Shown here: one piece after another, positions 50,325 to 58,723 of the stretch | How positions within the stretch are numbered: position 1 is the stretch's first letter | Layout of the letters: every line of letters starts with the position of its first letter | Assembly: GCF_004347735.1 (NCBI RefSeq) | Contig: NZ_SLTI01000060.1 | Span: 186,001-250,000, forward strand | Length of the DNA: 64,000 bases | Reading direction: 5' to 3' | From: Sulfuricurvum sp. IAE1 | GTDB taxonomy: Bacteria; Campylobacterota; Campylobacteria; Campylobacterales; Sulfurimonadaceae | The notes under the pieces: generated by a model | The model's input: only the letters and a program-made list of their open reading frames with translations | What the model was told of the DNA's origin: nothing | Database searches by the model: none | Translations under genes and position numbers: made by a program

Positions 50325-50717
50325 TTATTGGCCCTGCTTGACGTCTTTGAGTTTTTGCAAGAACCCCTCAGCGGTGGCGCCGCCGACCATCATCCGTCCG
50401 ATCTGTTTGCCGTTGGAGTCGAGAAAATAGTACGTCGGGGTTCCGAAAACCGCATAACCGTATTTATCGGGATGGACTTCGATGTCGATTTCGACGGGAA
50501 CGTAAAAACTTTTGACGTATTCGGCAACCTCGTCGTTTTCATACACTTTGGTTTTCATCACATTGCACATTTTGCAGCTTTTTTTTGAAAACATCAGCAT
50601 GACGATCTTATGCTCTTTTTTGGCTTGGGCCAATCCCTGCTCGTACGAAGGGGCCCAATCGAGTTCGGCGAAGAGAGATGTGCTGATCAGTAAGAGGGCT
50701 GTGAGGATTTTTTTCAT
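50325..50717 (-). CDS. Secreted thioredoxin-fold protein (CKMC)
   Basis: 130 residues: signal peptide (ILTALLLISTSLFA), then a thioredoxin fold with the redox motif CKMC at about 47-50 and a cis-proline in GTPTYYFLD. The family is like SoxW/DUF255-type periplasmic thioredoxins. It precedes the porin gene by 3 bp and is divergent to arsR. It would reduce or exchange disulfides, or handle thiosulfate/persulfide, in the periplasm. Confidence 0.9.
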   Translation of the reverse strand: MKKILTALLLISTSLFAELDWAPSYEQGLAQAKKEHKIVMLMFSKKSCKMCNVMKTKVYENDEVAEYVKSFYVPVEIDIEVHPDKYGYAVFGTPTYYFLDSNGKQIGRMMVGGATAEGFLQKLKDVKQGQ

Positions 50718-50773
50718 ACACAGATTCTCCGATCGGGAATAGCCGCTTCTGTGGCGGGCAATAAATAAGGTTA

Positions 50774-50808
50774 TTAGCTAATTAACTAATTACTTTGCAT
50801 GGTATAAT
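50774..50808. promoter_or_regulatory. Imperfect palindrome and -10 in the arsR/thioredoxin spacer
   Basis: TTAGCTAATTAACTAA (50774-50789) is a near-perfect palindrome of the size bound by ArsR-family dimers. TATAAT at 50803-50808 (plus strand) is 30 nt before the arsR ATG, so the palindrome overlaps the -35 region and would allow autorepression and control of the divergent pair. Confidence 0.5.
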
Positions 50809-50837
50809 AATCCCAACTGATTTGTCAAGGCTCTGCG

Positions 50838-51215
50838 ATGTTGGATATGGAACAAAAACTCAAAATCTTTAAAGCGCTCAGTAATGAAACGCGCTTTTTG
50901 ATTTTCAAAAACGTTTTTACGGGGGGGTACACCTGCTCGCTGGACAAAAAGCAGCCCGGTGTCGAAGTCAATCCGATCGCAACGTGCGTCAGCACCATCG
51001 CGGAACACTTCAATTTTTCGCTGCCGACGATTTCGGCCCATATAAAAGAACTCAAAGAGGCGAAGATCATCACCGTCGAGAAAAAGGGAAACAAAGTCTA
51101 CATCGAGCCCAATATCGAGACGATTCGGGAGATGGCGGGGTGTTTTACGACGCTGGTAAAAAACTTCGATGAGAACCGCGAGCTTTTTTTTGACGACAAG
51201 CTGGCGCTCAAATAA
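50838..51215 (+). CDS. ArsR-family repressor with three cysteines
   Basis: 125 residues: winged helix-turn-helix (FKALSNETRFLIF, then LPTISAHIKELKEA recognition helix and VEKKGNKVYIEP wing). Cysteines at 33, 50 and 102 are placed like those of the persulfide sensors SqrR/BigR (one in the N-terminal helix region, one in the C-terminal helix), rather than the C-x-C pair of arsenic sensors. It is flanked by secreted thioredoxin-fold genes on both sides. AAGG precedes the first ATG at 50838. Confidence 0.85.
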   Translation: MLDMEQKLKIFKALSNETRFLIFKNVFTGGYTCSLDKKQPGVEVNPIATCVSTIAEHFNFSLPTISAHIKELKEAKIITVEKKGNKVYIEPNIETIREMAGCFTTLVKNFDENRELFFDDKLALK

Positions 51216-51262
51216 TTAAGGTCAAGGTGATAGAATTGTAATACATTGCGGAAGGGAGCAGG

Positions 51263-51652
51263 ATGAAAAAAATTTTGATTTTGATTATTGCGGGAATGGC
51301 TCTATGGGGCGGAACGATCCAGAACGACGGAGCGTTTAAATCGGCGGTGGCATCGATGGGGAAAACGGACAAACTCGTACTGATGATCTATACCGCCGAC
51401 GATTGCCCCGAATGCGCCTACATGAAGAAAAAAGTGTTTCACGACCCGAAAGTCGAAGGGTATCTGAACGCGAATTACGTCATCGTCGAAAAAAACGTCC
51501 ATCGCGACAAACTTCCCGACGGGTATGATTATTTCGGGATTCCGACGATGTTTTTCATCGATAAAAACGGTCATAAAAAAGAGACGCTCGTCGGAAGCCA
51601 GAGGGGCGAAGCATTTGCCAAAGAGCTCCGCCGTATCCGGGGAATGAAGTGA
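51263..51652 (+). CDS. Secreted thioredoxin-fold protein (CPEC)
   Basis: 129 residues: signal peptide (LILIIAGMALWG) and a thioredoxin-like domain with CPEC at about 51-54 and a GIPTMFFID cis-proline loop. It resembles the CKMC protein on the other side of arsR but is a separate paralogue. Probably a periplasmic reductase or isomerase. It ends overlapping the GTG start of the pentapeptide gene by 3 bp. Confidence 0.9.
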   Translation: MKKILILIIAGMALWGGTIQNDGAFKSAVASMGKTDKLVLMIYTADDCPECAYMKKKVFHDPKVEGYLNANYVIVEKNVHRDKLPDGYDYFGIPTMFFIDKNGHKKETLVGSQRGEAFAKELRRIRGMK

Positions 51653-52245
51653 AAAAGCTCGTCTGGGCTTTAGCCCTTGGGGCAAGCGTGTACGCTTACG
51701 ATGCCGCGCACCTGAAAAAAGCGCTGGAGGAGAAAGAGTGCCTCGGATGCGACCTGCGCGGCGCCGATCTGCGAAACATCGATTTTAGCGGCGGGGATCT
51801 CAGCCGCAGCGATCTCTCCGGTGCCGATCTGCGCAACAGCGTGTTTGTGATGTGCTCCATCGATGATGCCAACCTCAGTCGTGCAAAAGCGGAGGGGGCA
51901 ATTTTCTGGAAAGGCTCGATGGAGCGAAGCGATCTGCGTTATCTGGGTGCTCGGGGGGCGAATTTCAAAGGGACGCATCTGGCCCATTCGAACTTGTCCC
52001 ATGCCGATTTGAGAGGGACGAAAAGCTGGAAAGCCGATTTTACCGAAGCGAAACTTTCTCATACCGATTTTGGGGATGCGGAGCTGGGGGACGCTAAATT
52101 TATCCGCATCGATCTGCGCAGTGCGAAAATGAAAAACGCCCTGTTGTGGCAGACCAGGTTTTCCGAGACGGTGATGAACAAAGCGCAATGCGCTCAGGCG
52201 AAGAAAGAAGAAGCGGTGCTGGATACGAACGTGACCTGCCGCTGA
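51649..52245 (+). CDS. Secreted pentapeptide-repeat protein
   Basis: 198 residues: signal peptide (LVWALALGASVYA) followed by tandem pentapeptides (A-D/N-L-x-x) such as ADLRN, GDLSR, SDLSG, ADLRN, which form a right-handed quadrilateral helix. Such proteins can be scaffolds or mimic DNA; secreted ones are uncharacterised. Cysteines at residues ~31 and 34 (CLGC) could be redox- or lipid-related. The GTG at 51649 overlaps the previous stop. Last gene of the arsR run. Confidence 0.85.
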   Translation: MKKLVWALALGASVYAYDAAHLKKALEEKECLGCDLRGADLRNIDFSGGDLSRSDLSGADLRNSVFVMCSIDDANLSRAKAEGAIFWKGSMERSDLRYLGARGANFKGTHLAHSNLSHADLRGTKSWKADFTEAKLSHTDFGDAELGDAKFIRIDLRSAKMKNALLWQTRFSETVMNKAQCAQAKKEEAVLDTNVTCR

Positions 52246-52271
52246 ATCAGCAAGACATTAGTATAAAAAGT

Positions 52272-52277
52272 TATAAT
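52272..52277 (+). promoter_or_regulatory. -10 element of the Bat operon (possibly leaderless mRNA)
   Basis: TATAAT, preceded by a TATAAAAAG stretch. Its distance to the batA ATG at 52285 is only 7 nt, so a transcript from the usual start point would begin at or one base before the start codon. No ribosome site is present between the two. Confidence 0.45.
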
Positions 52278-52284
52278 CCCTTCC

Positions 52285-53196
52285 ATGAATATCTGGTCAT
52301 TTGAATACCCGTGGGCGTTTTTGGCCCTTGTTCCGGTACTGTATTGTCTCTACCGCTGCAAGAGCATCCCGCAGAAACGGTATTTTCCCCATATCGCGTT
52401 TTTCGGCACCCCCTCCAAATGGCGCAATCTGGACTGGCTTTTGAAAGTGCTGGCGGTGACGCTGATGGTCGCCGCGCTCGCAAGCCCCGTCGTGACCGAT
52501 TTTTCCGATCCCCGCAATCGCAACGGGATCGATATCGTCCTCTCCATCGACGGGAGCGGATCGATGAACGCGTCGGGATTCGCCGAAGGGGAGAGCCGCG
52601 CGACCCGGTTTGAAGTGGTGCAGAAGCTTGCGTCGGATTTCGTCATGAAACGGCGCGAGGACAACGTCGGGGTAGTGCTGTTCGGAGATTTCGCGTTTAT
52701 CGCCACGCCGGTTACGTTTGAGAAAGAGATCATTGCCGAGATGATCGGCTACCTCTCGTTCGGGATGGCGGGGCAGAATACCGCGATCGGCGAGGGGGTG
52801 GCGCAGGGTGTGCGTGCGCTGCAGGGCTCCAAAGCCAAATCCAAGGTGATCGTGTTGCTGACCGACGGCGAGCACAACAGCGGTGCGATCTCCCCCAAAG
52901 AGGCGGTGGAGATGGTGCGCAAAGCGGGAATCCGGCTTTATACCATCGGGATCGGGGAGAGGGGAGAATACGATTCGAAACTCCTTTCGCAAATGGCCCG
53001 CGACGGGGGCGGGGAATATTTTACCGCCGCGAACGAAAAAGAGCTCGAAGGGGTGTACGAGCGGATCGATACGCTCGAACGATCACGGATTAAAAGCGCC
53101 GAGCACACTTTTGCCGAACCCTATTTCCAGTGGCCGCTTGCACTCGTTCTGGTGATCGTGGCGTGGATGATGGGTCAACGGAGGATACGCGGATGA
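52285..53196 (+). CDS. BatA-like von Willebrand factor A protein
   Basis: 303 residues: an N-terminal membrane helix (7-22), a second (~45-66), a vWA domain (~84-260) with a complete metal-ion-dependent adhesion site DGSGSM at ~93-98, and a last transmembrane helix. BatA/BatB proteins work with MoxR and DUF58 in envelope integrity and oxygen or stress tolerance (aerotolerance genes of Bacteroides). It opens an eight-gene operon; see the -10 site just upstream. No ribosome site is seen. Confidence 0.88.
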   Translation: MNIWSFEYPWAFLALVPVLYCLYRCKSIPQKRYFPHIAFFGTPSKWRNLDWLLKVLAVTLMVAALASPVVTDFSDPRNRNGIDIVLSIDGSGSMNASGFAEGESRATRFEVVQKLASDFVMKRREDNVGVVLFGDFAFIATPVTFEKEIIAEMIGYLSFGMAGQNTAIGEGVAQGVRALQGSKAKSKVIVLLTDGEHNSGAISPKEAVEMVRKAGIRLYTIGIGERGEYDSKLLSQMARDGGGEYFTAANEKELEGVYERIDTLERSRIKSAEHTFAEPYFQWPLALVLVIVAWMMGQRRIRG

Positions 53197-54719
53197 TGTT
53201 TCTTTCCCCGATATGGCTTTGGGCCCTCGTGATCGTTCCGGCGTACCTGTGGAGTGCGCGACGGTACGGATGGCATTTGCAGGGGTGGCTGCTCTTTAGC
53301 GTCGCGATGATTATCCTGTCTCTCTCCCGACCCGCGTTTCCGGAAAAACCGGTTACGGTCGAAGAGAGTGGGAGTGACGTGATCCTGGCGGTGGACGTTT
53401 CGTATTCGATGCGGGGGACCGACATCGCCCCGACGCGGCTGGACGCGGCGAAAGAGGTACTCGCTGCGATCGTCCGCGCGGACCGGCGGGACCGTTTCGG
53501 CGTTTTGGCACATACGACGAGCGCAATTGTCCTTTCGCCGCTGACGAAGGATACCGAACTGCTGCTCCATCTTTTCTCGTCCCTGGACGAATCGCAGATC
53601 ATCACGAAGGGTACGAACGTCATGAGCGCACTCGAACTCGCGCGGAAGATGTCGCACGCCAAGAACCCCTTGGTGGTCCTCTTCACCGACGGGGGGGATG
53701 AGCCCTCTTACGACAAGGAAGCCGCCTTCGCCGCGGAAAACGGACTCAAAGTATGCGTAGTGATGCTCGCATCGGCGCAGGGGAGCACCCTTCCCGCCGA
53801 TGAGGGATCGCTCAAAGATGACAAAGGGCATCTGGTCGTGAGTTCGCGCAACGACGCGATCGGCGTGATCGCCGAGCAAAGCGGCGGACGTTTGATCGAA
53901 GGGGCCGACGTATCGGCGGTATCGGAGTGGATCGAGCGGGAGCGGGGGGACGATTTCGCGGGATCGACGACGATAGCGCGTTATCAGGAACTCTATTACG
54001 TTCCCCTCGTACTGGCTTTGCTGGCGTTTGTCGCGGCGTTCACGGTGATCGGGGAAAAAATTTCGCCCAGGCTGGCGCTGATCCTCGCATTCATCGGGAT
54101 CGGGGCGAACGCTGGGGCGCTCGAGTACCCGTACATGGCCGCGGGGAAATACGCCTACGTTCAGGGCGATTTCGAACGCGCGGCCTCGTGGTACGGCCGG
54201 CTCGATTCGCCGGAGGCGAGGTACAACCGCGCGTGTTCGCTGTACAAAGCGGGGAAATATTCCGAAGCCCTCGCCCTTTTCCGGAACATCCGCTCCGATG
54301 AGCCTGAGTTCAAATCCAGACTCTATTACAACATCGGAAACTGCCAGATACGCCTCAAAGAGTTCGAAAATGCCCGCAATTCGCTGCTCAAATCGCTGAC
54401 GCTGCGTTATACCAAAGAGGCCGATGATAATCTCCGTGCGATCAGGGGGGCGGAGGAACAGCAAACGCTGAACGTCCGCAAGGAGAAAAACGACCGTTTC
54501 TCGGCCGAGGAGAATAAGCCCACGGGAGCGCCGAAAAATTCCAAAGAGGGGGGCGGATCGAACATGCAAAGCGACATCGCCTCTTCGGGATCGGGCGATG
54601 CGCAGAAAAAGGCACAGGGAGCCCCCCGCTTTTCGACGTCTCAGGGGAAAGCGCAGCTGGGCTCGAAACAATACGAATTGATCAATCAAAGGAGTGTGCA
54701 TGAAACGAAACCCTGGTAG
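53193..54719 (+). CDS. BatB-BatC fusion: vWA domain plus TPR
   Basis: 508 residues: N-terminal helices, a vWA domain with intact DVSYSM metal site (~88-93), two transmembrane helices (about 275-310), then periplasmic TPR repeats (YVQGDFERAASWYGRL, then RYNRACSLYKAGKYSEALALF) and a charged tail. BatB is the vWA protein, BatC the TPR protein, here fused. ATG at 53193 overlaps the batA stop by 4 bp, with GGAGGAT upstream. Confidence 0.88.
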   Translation: MMFLSPIWLWALVIVPAYLWSARRYGWHLQGWLLFSVAMIILSLSRPAFPEKPVTVEESGSDVILAVDVSYSMRGTDIAPTRLDAAKEVLAAIVRADRRDRFGVLAHTTSAIVLSPLTKDTELLLHLFSSLDESQIITKGTNVMSALELARKMSHAKNPLVVLFTDGGDEPSYDKEAAFAAENGLKVCVVMLASAQGSTLPADEGSLKDDKGHLVVSSRNDAIGVIAEQSGGRLIEGADVSAVSEWIERERGDDFAGSTTIARYQELYYVPLVLALLAFVAAFTVIGEKISPRLALILAFIGIGANAGALEYPYMAAGKYAYVQGDFERAASWYGRLDSPEARYNRACSLYKAGKYSEALALFRNIRSDEPEFKSRLYYNIGNCQIRLKEFENARNSLLKSLTLRYTKEADDNLRAIRGAEEQQTLNVRKEKNDRFSAEENKPTGAPKNSKEGGGSNMQSDIASSGSGDAQKKAQGAPRFSTSQGKAQLGSKQYELINQRSVHETKPW

Positions 54720-55815
54720 GGCTGCGGCGCTCGTGCTGATGCTCGCCTCGGCGGCGTGGGGGGCGACGTACCAATGGAAGGTTCTGCAAGCCCCGCAGTC
54801 CCTGCGGGTCGGAGAACCGGGAGTCGTGCGGTACGAATGCGCTTTTTCCGACAGTGCGGCCGAATATACCATCGACTTCAAGCCCAAAGGGAACGACACC
54901 TATAAAGCCGAAGTGCTGACCCAGCGCGACCGCGTGACCTCGGGGAAACGGATCCAGACGTTCGACGTCCTCGTTACCCCTTCGCGCAGCGGAGAACTCT
55001 CCGTCGCCCTCAGCGCGCTGATCCGCCATACGACGTTTGCCTCGATCGAAAACGCCACGATCGGGCGCGACAACGTCCGGCGGTACGATTTCGTCGACGA
55101 GAATGCATCGCTTCCGGTAGTGCGGATCCGTGCCGAAGCCAACACTGCGGCGTTGACGGGACGGGTCACGCTGGAGGCCAAAATCGACAAAAACATGGTC
55201 CGCGCGCACGAACCGGTGCACCTGAGCCTCTATCTGCGCGGGAGCGGGAATCTGGACCGTTTCGTCCCCTATGAGCTCAACATCAGCGGTGTGCGGGTAT
55301 TCGCCGAACCGGCGCAGAAAAACCTCACCCCTTCCAGCGAAGGGTTCGAGGGGGAGATACGCCAGGAATTCGCCCTCGTGGCGCAAAAAAACTTTACGAT
55401 TCCGCCGTTTAGCCTAAGCGTATTCGATACGGCCGCACGCAAGCCCGTGATCCTCAAAACATCGCCGATCGCGGTCGAAGTGGGGGAAGGGTACGAGAGC
55501 GCGATGCTGCTCGATCCCCCCGATCTGAGCGATACGGCGACCCAGAAACGCTACGCTCTCTATGCCGCCCTCGTGCTGCTGGGGGCGATCCTCTCCGAAG
55601 CGTTGCGGCGGCTGTGGAAGCTCCGCCCGCGCCGCCGGGCGAAACGGTTTTGGGACGGTGCCAAAACGTCAAAGGAGCTGGCGATGCTCCTTGCGCTTTC
55701 GGGGGAGAAACGCTTCGAAGAGGTGATCGCCGCTCTCGAAGCCGAAACAATCGGTTTAAGGGAAGCGAAAAAGAAATTGAGTACACTCACATCAGACAAT
55801 GAGGATAAAGCATGA
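54700..55815 (+). CDS. BatD-like protein
   Basis: 371 residues: signal peptide (ALVLMLASAAWG), Ig-like repeats (TYQWKVLQAPQSLRVGEPGVV, LEAKIDKNMVRAHEPVHLSL), one transmembrane helix (~290-310) and a cytoplasmic tail. BatD binds the vWA partners on the periplasmic side. ATG at 54700 follows AAGGAG; a GTG at 54694 lies inside that site. It overlaps batBC by 20 bp and moxR by 4 bp. Confidence 0.85.
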   Translation: MKRNPGRAAALVLMLASAAWGATYQWKVLQAPQSLRVGEPGVVRYECAFSDSAAEYTIDFKPKGNDTYKAEVLTQRDRVTSGKRIQTFDVLVTPSRSGELSVALSALIRHTTFASIENATIGRDNVRRYDFVDENASLPVVRIRAEANTAALTGRVTLEAKIDKNMVRAHEPVHLSLYLRGSGNLDRFVPYELNISGVRVFAEPAQKNLTPSSEGFEGEIRQEFALVAQKNFTIPPFSLSVFDTAARKPVILKTSPIAVEVGEGYESAMLLDPPDLSDTATQKRYALYAALVLLGAILSEALRRLWKLRPRRRAKRFWDGAKTSKELAMLLALSGEKRFEEVIAALEAETIGLREAKKKLSTLTSDNEDKA

Positions 55816-56759
55816 ATACGATGATTAATCAAATACGTTCGGAAGTTGCCAAGGTCGTCGTCGGCCAGGAGAAAATGATCGACGGACTGCTGATTGGGCT
55901 GCTGTGCGAAGGGCACATTCTGATCGAGGGGATTCCGGGACTGGCGAAAACGACGACGGTCAAGGCGCTTTCGCAGACGCTCGGGCTCGGATTCAAACGG
56001 GTACAGTTCACTCCCGATCTCCTCCCCAGCGATATTCTGGGTGCCGAAGTGTACGATCCCAAGAGCAACACGTTCCGTATCAAGCAGGGGCCGATTTTTA
56101 CGAACCTTCTCCTCGCCGACGAAATCAACAGGGCTCCCGCAAAAGTACAGTCGGCGCTGCTGGAAGTAATGGCCGAGCGGCAGGTGACGCTGGGAGAGGA
56201 GAGTTTCCGCCTTCCGCCGCCGTTTCTGGTTATGGCAACCCAGAACCCGATCGAGCAGGAGGGGGTTTACCCTCTGCCCGAAGCGCAGCTCGACCGCTTC
56301 ATGCTCAAAATCAAAGTGGGCTACAATACCCCCGAAGAGGAACTCTCCATCGCCCGCCGCGTCGCGTCGGGGATGAACGAGGCGATCCGTGCGGTTCTCG
56401 AACCGCAAGCGCTCGTCGATCTCAAAGAAGCGGTGAAAAAAGTCCATATCGATGAGCCGGTCGAGCGGTATATGATCGACCTGATCACTGCCAGCCGCGA
56501 GGGTGAGAAATACGGCCTTCCCGAACTTGGGCGCTATTTGCAGTTCGGTGCGAGCCCCCGTGTCAGTATCGATATGTTCAAGGCGGTCCGCGCCGTCGCG
56601 TTTTTGAAGGGGAAAGAGTTCGTCACCCCATCAGACATCGCCTCGATCGCCAAGGAGCTGATGCGCCACCGCCTCGTCCTCTCCTATGAAGCCGAAGCGG
56701 AGGGGATCACGACCGACGAACTGATCGAAAAAATCCTCAAAGCGGTACCGATTCCGTAA
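55812..56759 (+). CDS. moxR: MoxR-family AAA+ ATPase
   Basis: 315 residues: Walker A region GIPGLAKTTT, Walker B LLLADEINRA, sensor 1 ATQNPIEQEGVYPLPEAQ and the arginine finger region GASPRVS. MoxR proteins are chaperone-like ATPases that activate vWA-domain proteins such as BatA/BatB. It overlaps batD by 4 bp. The P-loop has GLAKTT rather than GxGKT, as in other MoxR proteins. Confidence 0.96.
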   Translation: MNTMINQIRSEVAKVVVGQEKMIDGLLIGLLCEGHILIEGIPGLAKTTTVKALSQTLGLGFKRVQFTPDLLPSDILGAEVYDPKSNTFRIKQGPIFTNLLLADEINRAPAKVQSALLEVMAERQVTLGEESFRLPPPFLVMATQNPIEQEGVYPLPEAQLDRFMLKIKVGYNTPEEELSIARRVASGMNEAIRAVLEPQALVDLKEAVKKVHIDEPVERYMIDLITASREGEKYGLPELGRYLQFGASPRVSIDMFKAVRAVAFLKGKEFVTPSDIASIAKELMRHRLVLSYEAEAEGITTDELIEKILKAVPIP

Positions 56760-56761
56760 TC

Positions 56762-57595
56762 ATGAACAAAGCACAGTATATCCTCCTAAAGGCGCGCCGC
56801 CAGATCATCGGCGACCGGATCGGGAACAACCCCTCGATGTTCCGGGGGGAGGGGTACGATTTCATCGAATTGCGCGAGTACGTCCCGGGTGACGATACCC
56901 GTCACATCGACTGGAACATTACGGCTAAGATGCAGCGCCCCTACGTCAAAGTGTTCCGCGAGGAGCGCGAACTCTCCGTCGTCACCGTCGCGATGCTGGG
57001 GGGAAGCCTTTATTTCGGGAGCGGAAAATTCAAACACGACGCCGTTGCCGAAGCGGTTGCGCTGGTGGGATATTCGGCGATCGCCAACGGTGACCTGTTC
57101 ACCCATATCAATTTCTCGGAGGGGCTCGACGATGAGGTGCGATCGAGCAAAAAGCCCTTCGCCGTCGCCCAGAGCGTCGAAAAGGTGATGGCCTCGGAAC
57201 TGATCGGGCGGCACGCGGATTACAATGCGATGGCTTCGTCTTTGTACCGCCGGCTCAAACGCCGCAGTCTCATTGTCGTGATCGGGGATTTTTTCGAGAT
57301 TCCCGATTTGCGGCTGTTGGCGAAGAAACACGAGGTGGTGGCCCTTATCGTCCGTGACCACGCCGAAGAAAAACCCGAACCGATTGGATTTTCGGCGCTG
57401 ATGGACCCCGAAACGGGAGCCGTGGCAGAGGGGGATTTCAATGCCGCAAGCGTGAAGCGCTACCGCGAGAAAGTACGACTCCATGATGCGGAGCTGTTTG
57501 AACGTTTCCGTAAAGACGGGGTCCGTTTCACCAAGCTTTATACCGATGCCGCAGTGCTGGTGACGCTGCGCCGGCTGTTCGAGGGGAGACTATGA
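56762..57595 (+). CDS. DUF58 protein
   Basis: 277 residues. Conserved DUF58 segments: GEGYDFIELREYVPGDDTRHIDWN-like (seen as RGEGYDFIELREYVPG and RHIDWN), FREERELSV, and a C-terminal degenerate vWA region (LIVVIGDFFEIPDL). Soluble cytoplasmic partner of MoxR, always next to it in Bat systems. It starts 2 bp after moxR and overlaps the DUF4381 gene by 4 bp. Confidence 0.93.
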   Translation: MNKAQYILLKARRQIIGDRIGNNPSMFRGEGYDFIELREYVPGDDTRHIDWNITAKMQRPYVKVFREERELSVVTVAMLGGSLYFGSGKFKHDAVAEAVALVGYSAIANGDLFTHINFSEGLDDEVRSSKKPFAVAQSVEKVMASELIGRHADYNAMASSLYRRLKRRSLIVVIGDFFEIPDLRLLAKKHEVVALIVRDHAEEKPEPIGFSALMDPETGAVAEGDFNAASVKRYREKVRLHDAELFERFRKDGVRFTKLYTDAAVLVTLRRLFEGRL

Positions 57596-57987
57596 GATCG
57601 CCCGATATTCCCCTGCACGACATTGCCCCTCTGGCCGAAGTGAGTGACTACTCGCTTTATTATTTCCTGGGGCTTTTGCTCGTTGCCTCCGCACTCATCG
57701 CGGCGATCGTGCTATGGTGGATCAAACGGCGCCGAAACCGGCGTCCAGACCCGCGTAAAACGGCGCTCGAACGGCTCCGGACGGTTGATCTGAGCGATCC
57801 CAAAACGGCCGCTTACGCCATCAGTGAGATCGGCCGGATTTTTGCCGCCGACAACGAGCGGACCCGCAAAGCGTACGAGAATCTTTTCGAACGGCTCGAG
57901 CGTTACAAATACGCTCCCCGTGTCGATGCAATCGATGAGGAGACGATCGGTTACTACCGTCTCTATCTCGAGATTATCGATGCTTGA
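57592..57987 (+). CDS. DUF4381-like membrane protein
   Basis: 131 residues: PDIPLHDIAPLAE, one transmembrane helix (~25-45, LGLLLVASALIAAIVLWW), then a charged cytoplasmic tail with DLSDPKTAAYAISEIGRIF. DUF4381 proteins are small membrane proteins found in MoxR/Bat operons. They are of unknown role, perhaps an anchor between MoxR and the vWA proteins. It overlaps both neighbours (4 bp and 8 bp). Confidence 0.82.
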   Translation: MRSPDIPLHDIAPLAEVSDYSLYYFLGLLLVASALIAAIVLWWIKRRRNRRPDPRKTALERLRTVDLSDPKTAAYAISEIGRIFAADNERTRKAYENLFERLERYKYAPRVDAIDEETIGYYRLYLEIIDA

Positions 57988-58723
57988 GGGAATTTCGTTT
58001 CAGTTCCCGAAGCTCGGTTTTATCCTCTTTTTCTTTTTGGCGTGCGAAGCGCTCTGCCCGCTGCGCGCCAATCCCGTCTATTTTCCCAGACCCGCACTGT
58101 TCGGCGGGGTCGAGGTAAAATTCCCGCTTTGGCTGTGGATCGCCAAATGGGCGATGATTACGTTTTTGATCATCGCCCTTATGTCTCCGGTACGCGAAAA
58201 AGAGGTGATCCCGCAAGGGGGACGGGACACCCTGCTGGTGATCGATCCTGCGGTACTCTCACCGGCGCTGAAAAAACAGGTTCGCGATTTTACGGTCCGA
58301 AGAGGGGAAGACCGCCTCGCCCTTTGGGTTCCCGCCCGCGGTGAAGTTATTATTCCCATGACCCGCGAACATTCGGTCGTTTCGGGAATTGTGAACGGAT
58401 TGACGAGTGAAAAGGCCCACGGAACGGTCAGCACGCGGATCAGCCGTTTCTTTACGACCTCTTCGGAAGGAGCGGGGTGGACGGTGATCCTCTCCGATGA
58501 ACCCGAATCGTTTGTCTATTCCCTGCCGGTAGGAGTTCAGAGCTCGGTGGTGCGCCCTTCCTCCGAGCCTGAGTGGGTAGAGCGGCTCGAACACGAATTT
58601 CCTCCCTACCGGATGGGCGCGGTGTACCGTTACTATGACTATTATTACGTCTATCCGCTCTTCCTCGGATTTTTGGCGATGTTGCTTTACCTCTACGGAC
58701 GCAATCAGAAAGGGATGGGATGA
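57980..58723 (+). CDS. vWA-like Bat paralogue without metal site (I)
   Basis: 247 residues laid out like BatA: N-terminal helices (FILFFFLACEAL and WIAKWAMITFLIIAL), a ~130-residue Rossmann-like domain and a C-terminal helix (YPLFLGFLAMLLYLYG). The position of the metal site reads LLVIDPAVLSPALKK, without the D-x-S-x-S signature, so it probably cannot bind Mg2+ as a classical vWA domain. It may be a structural partner. ATG at 57980 overlaps the DUF4381 gene by 8 bp. Confidence 0.68.
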   Translation: MLEGISFQFPKLGFILFFFLACEALCPLRANPVYFPRPALFGGVEVKFPLWLWIAKWAMITFLIIALMSPVREKEVIPQGGRDTLLVIDPAVLSPALKKQVRDFTVRRGEDRLALWVPARGEVIIPMTREHSVVSGIVNGLTSEKAHGTVSTRISRFFTTSSEGAGWTVILSDEPESFVYSLPVGVQSSVVRPSSEPEWVERLEHEFPPYRMGAVYRYYDYYYVYPLFLGFLAMLLYLYGRNQKGMG

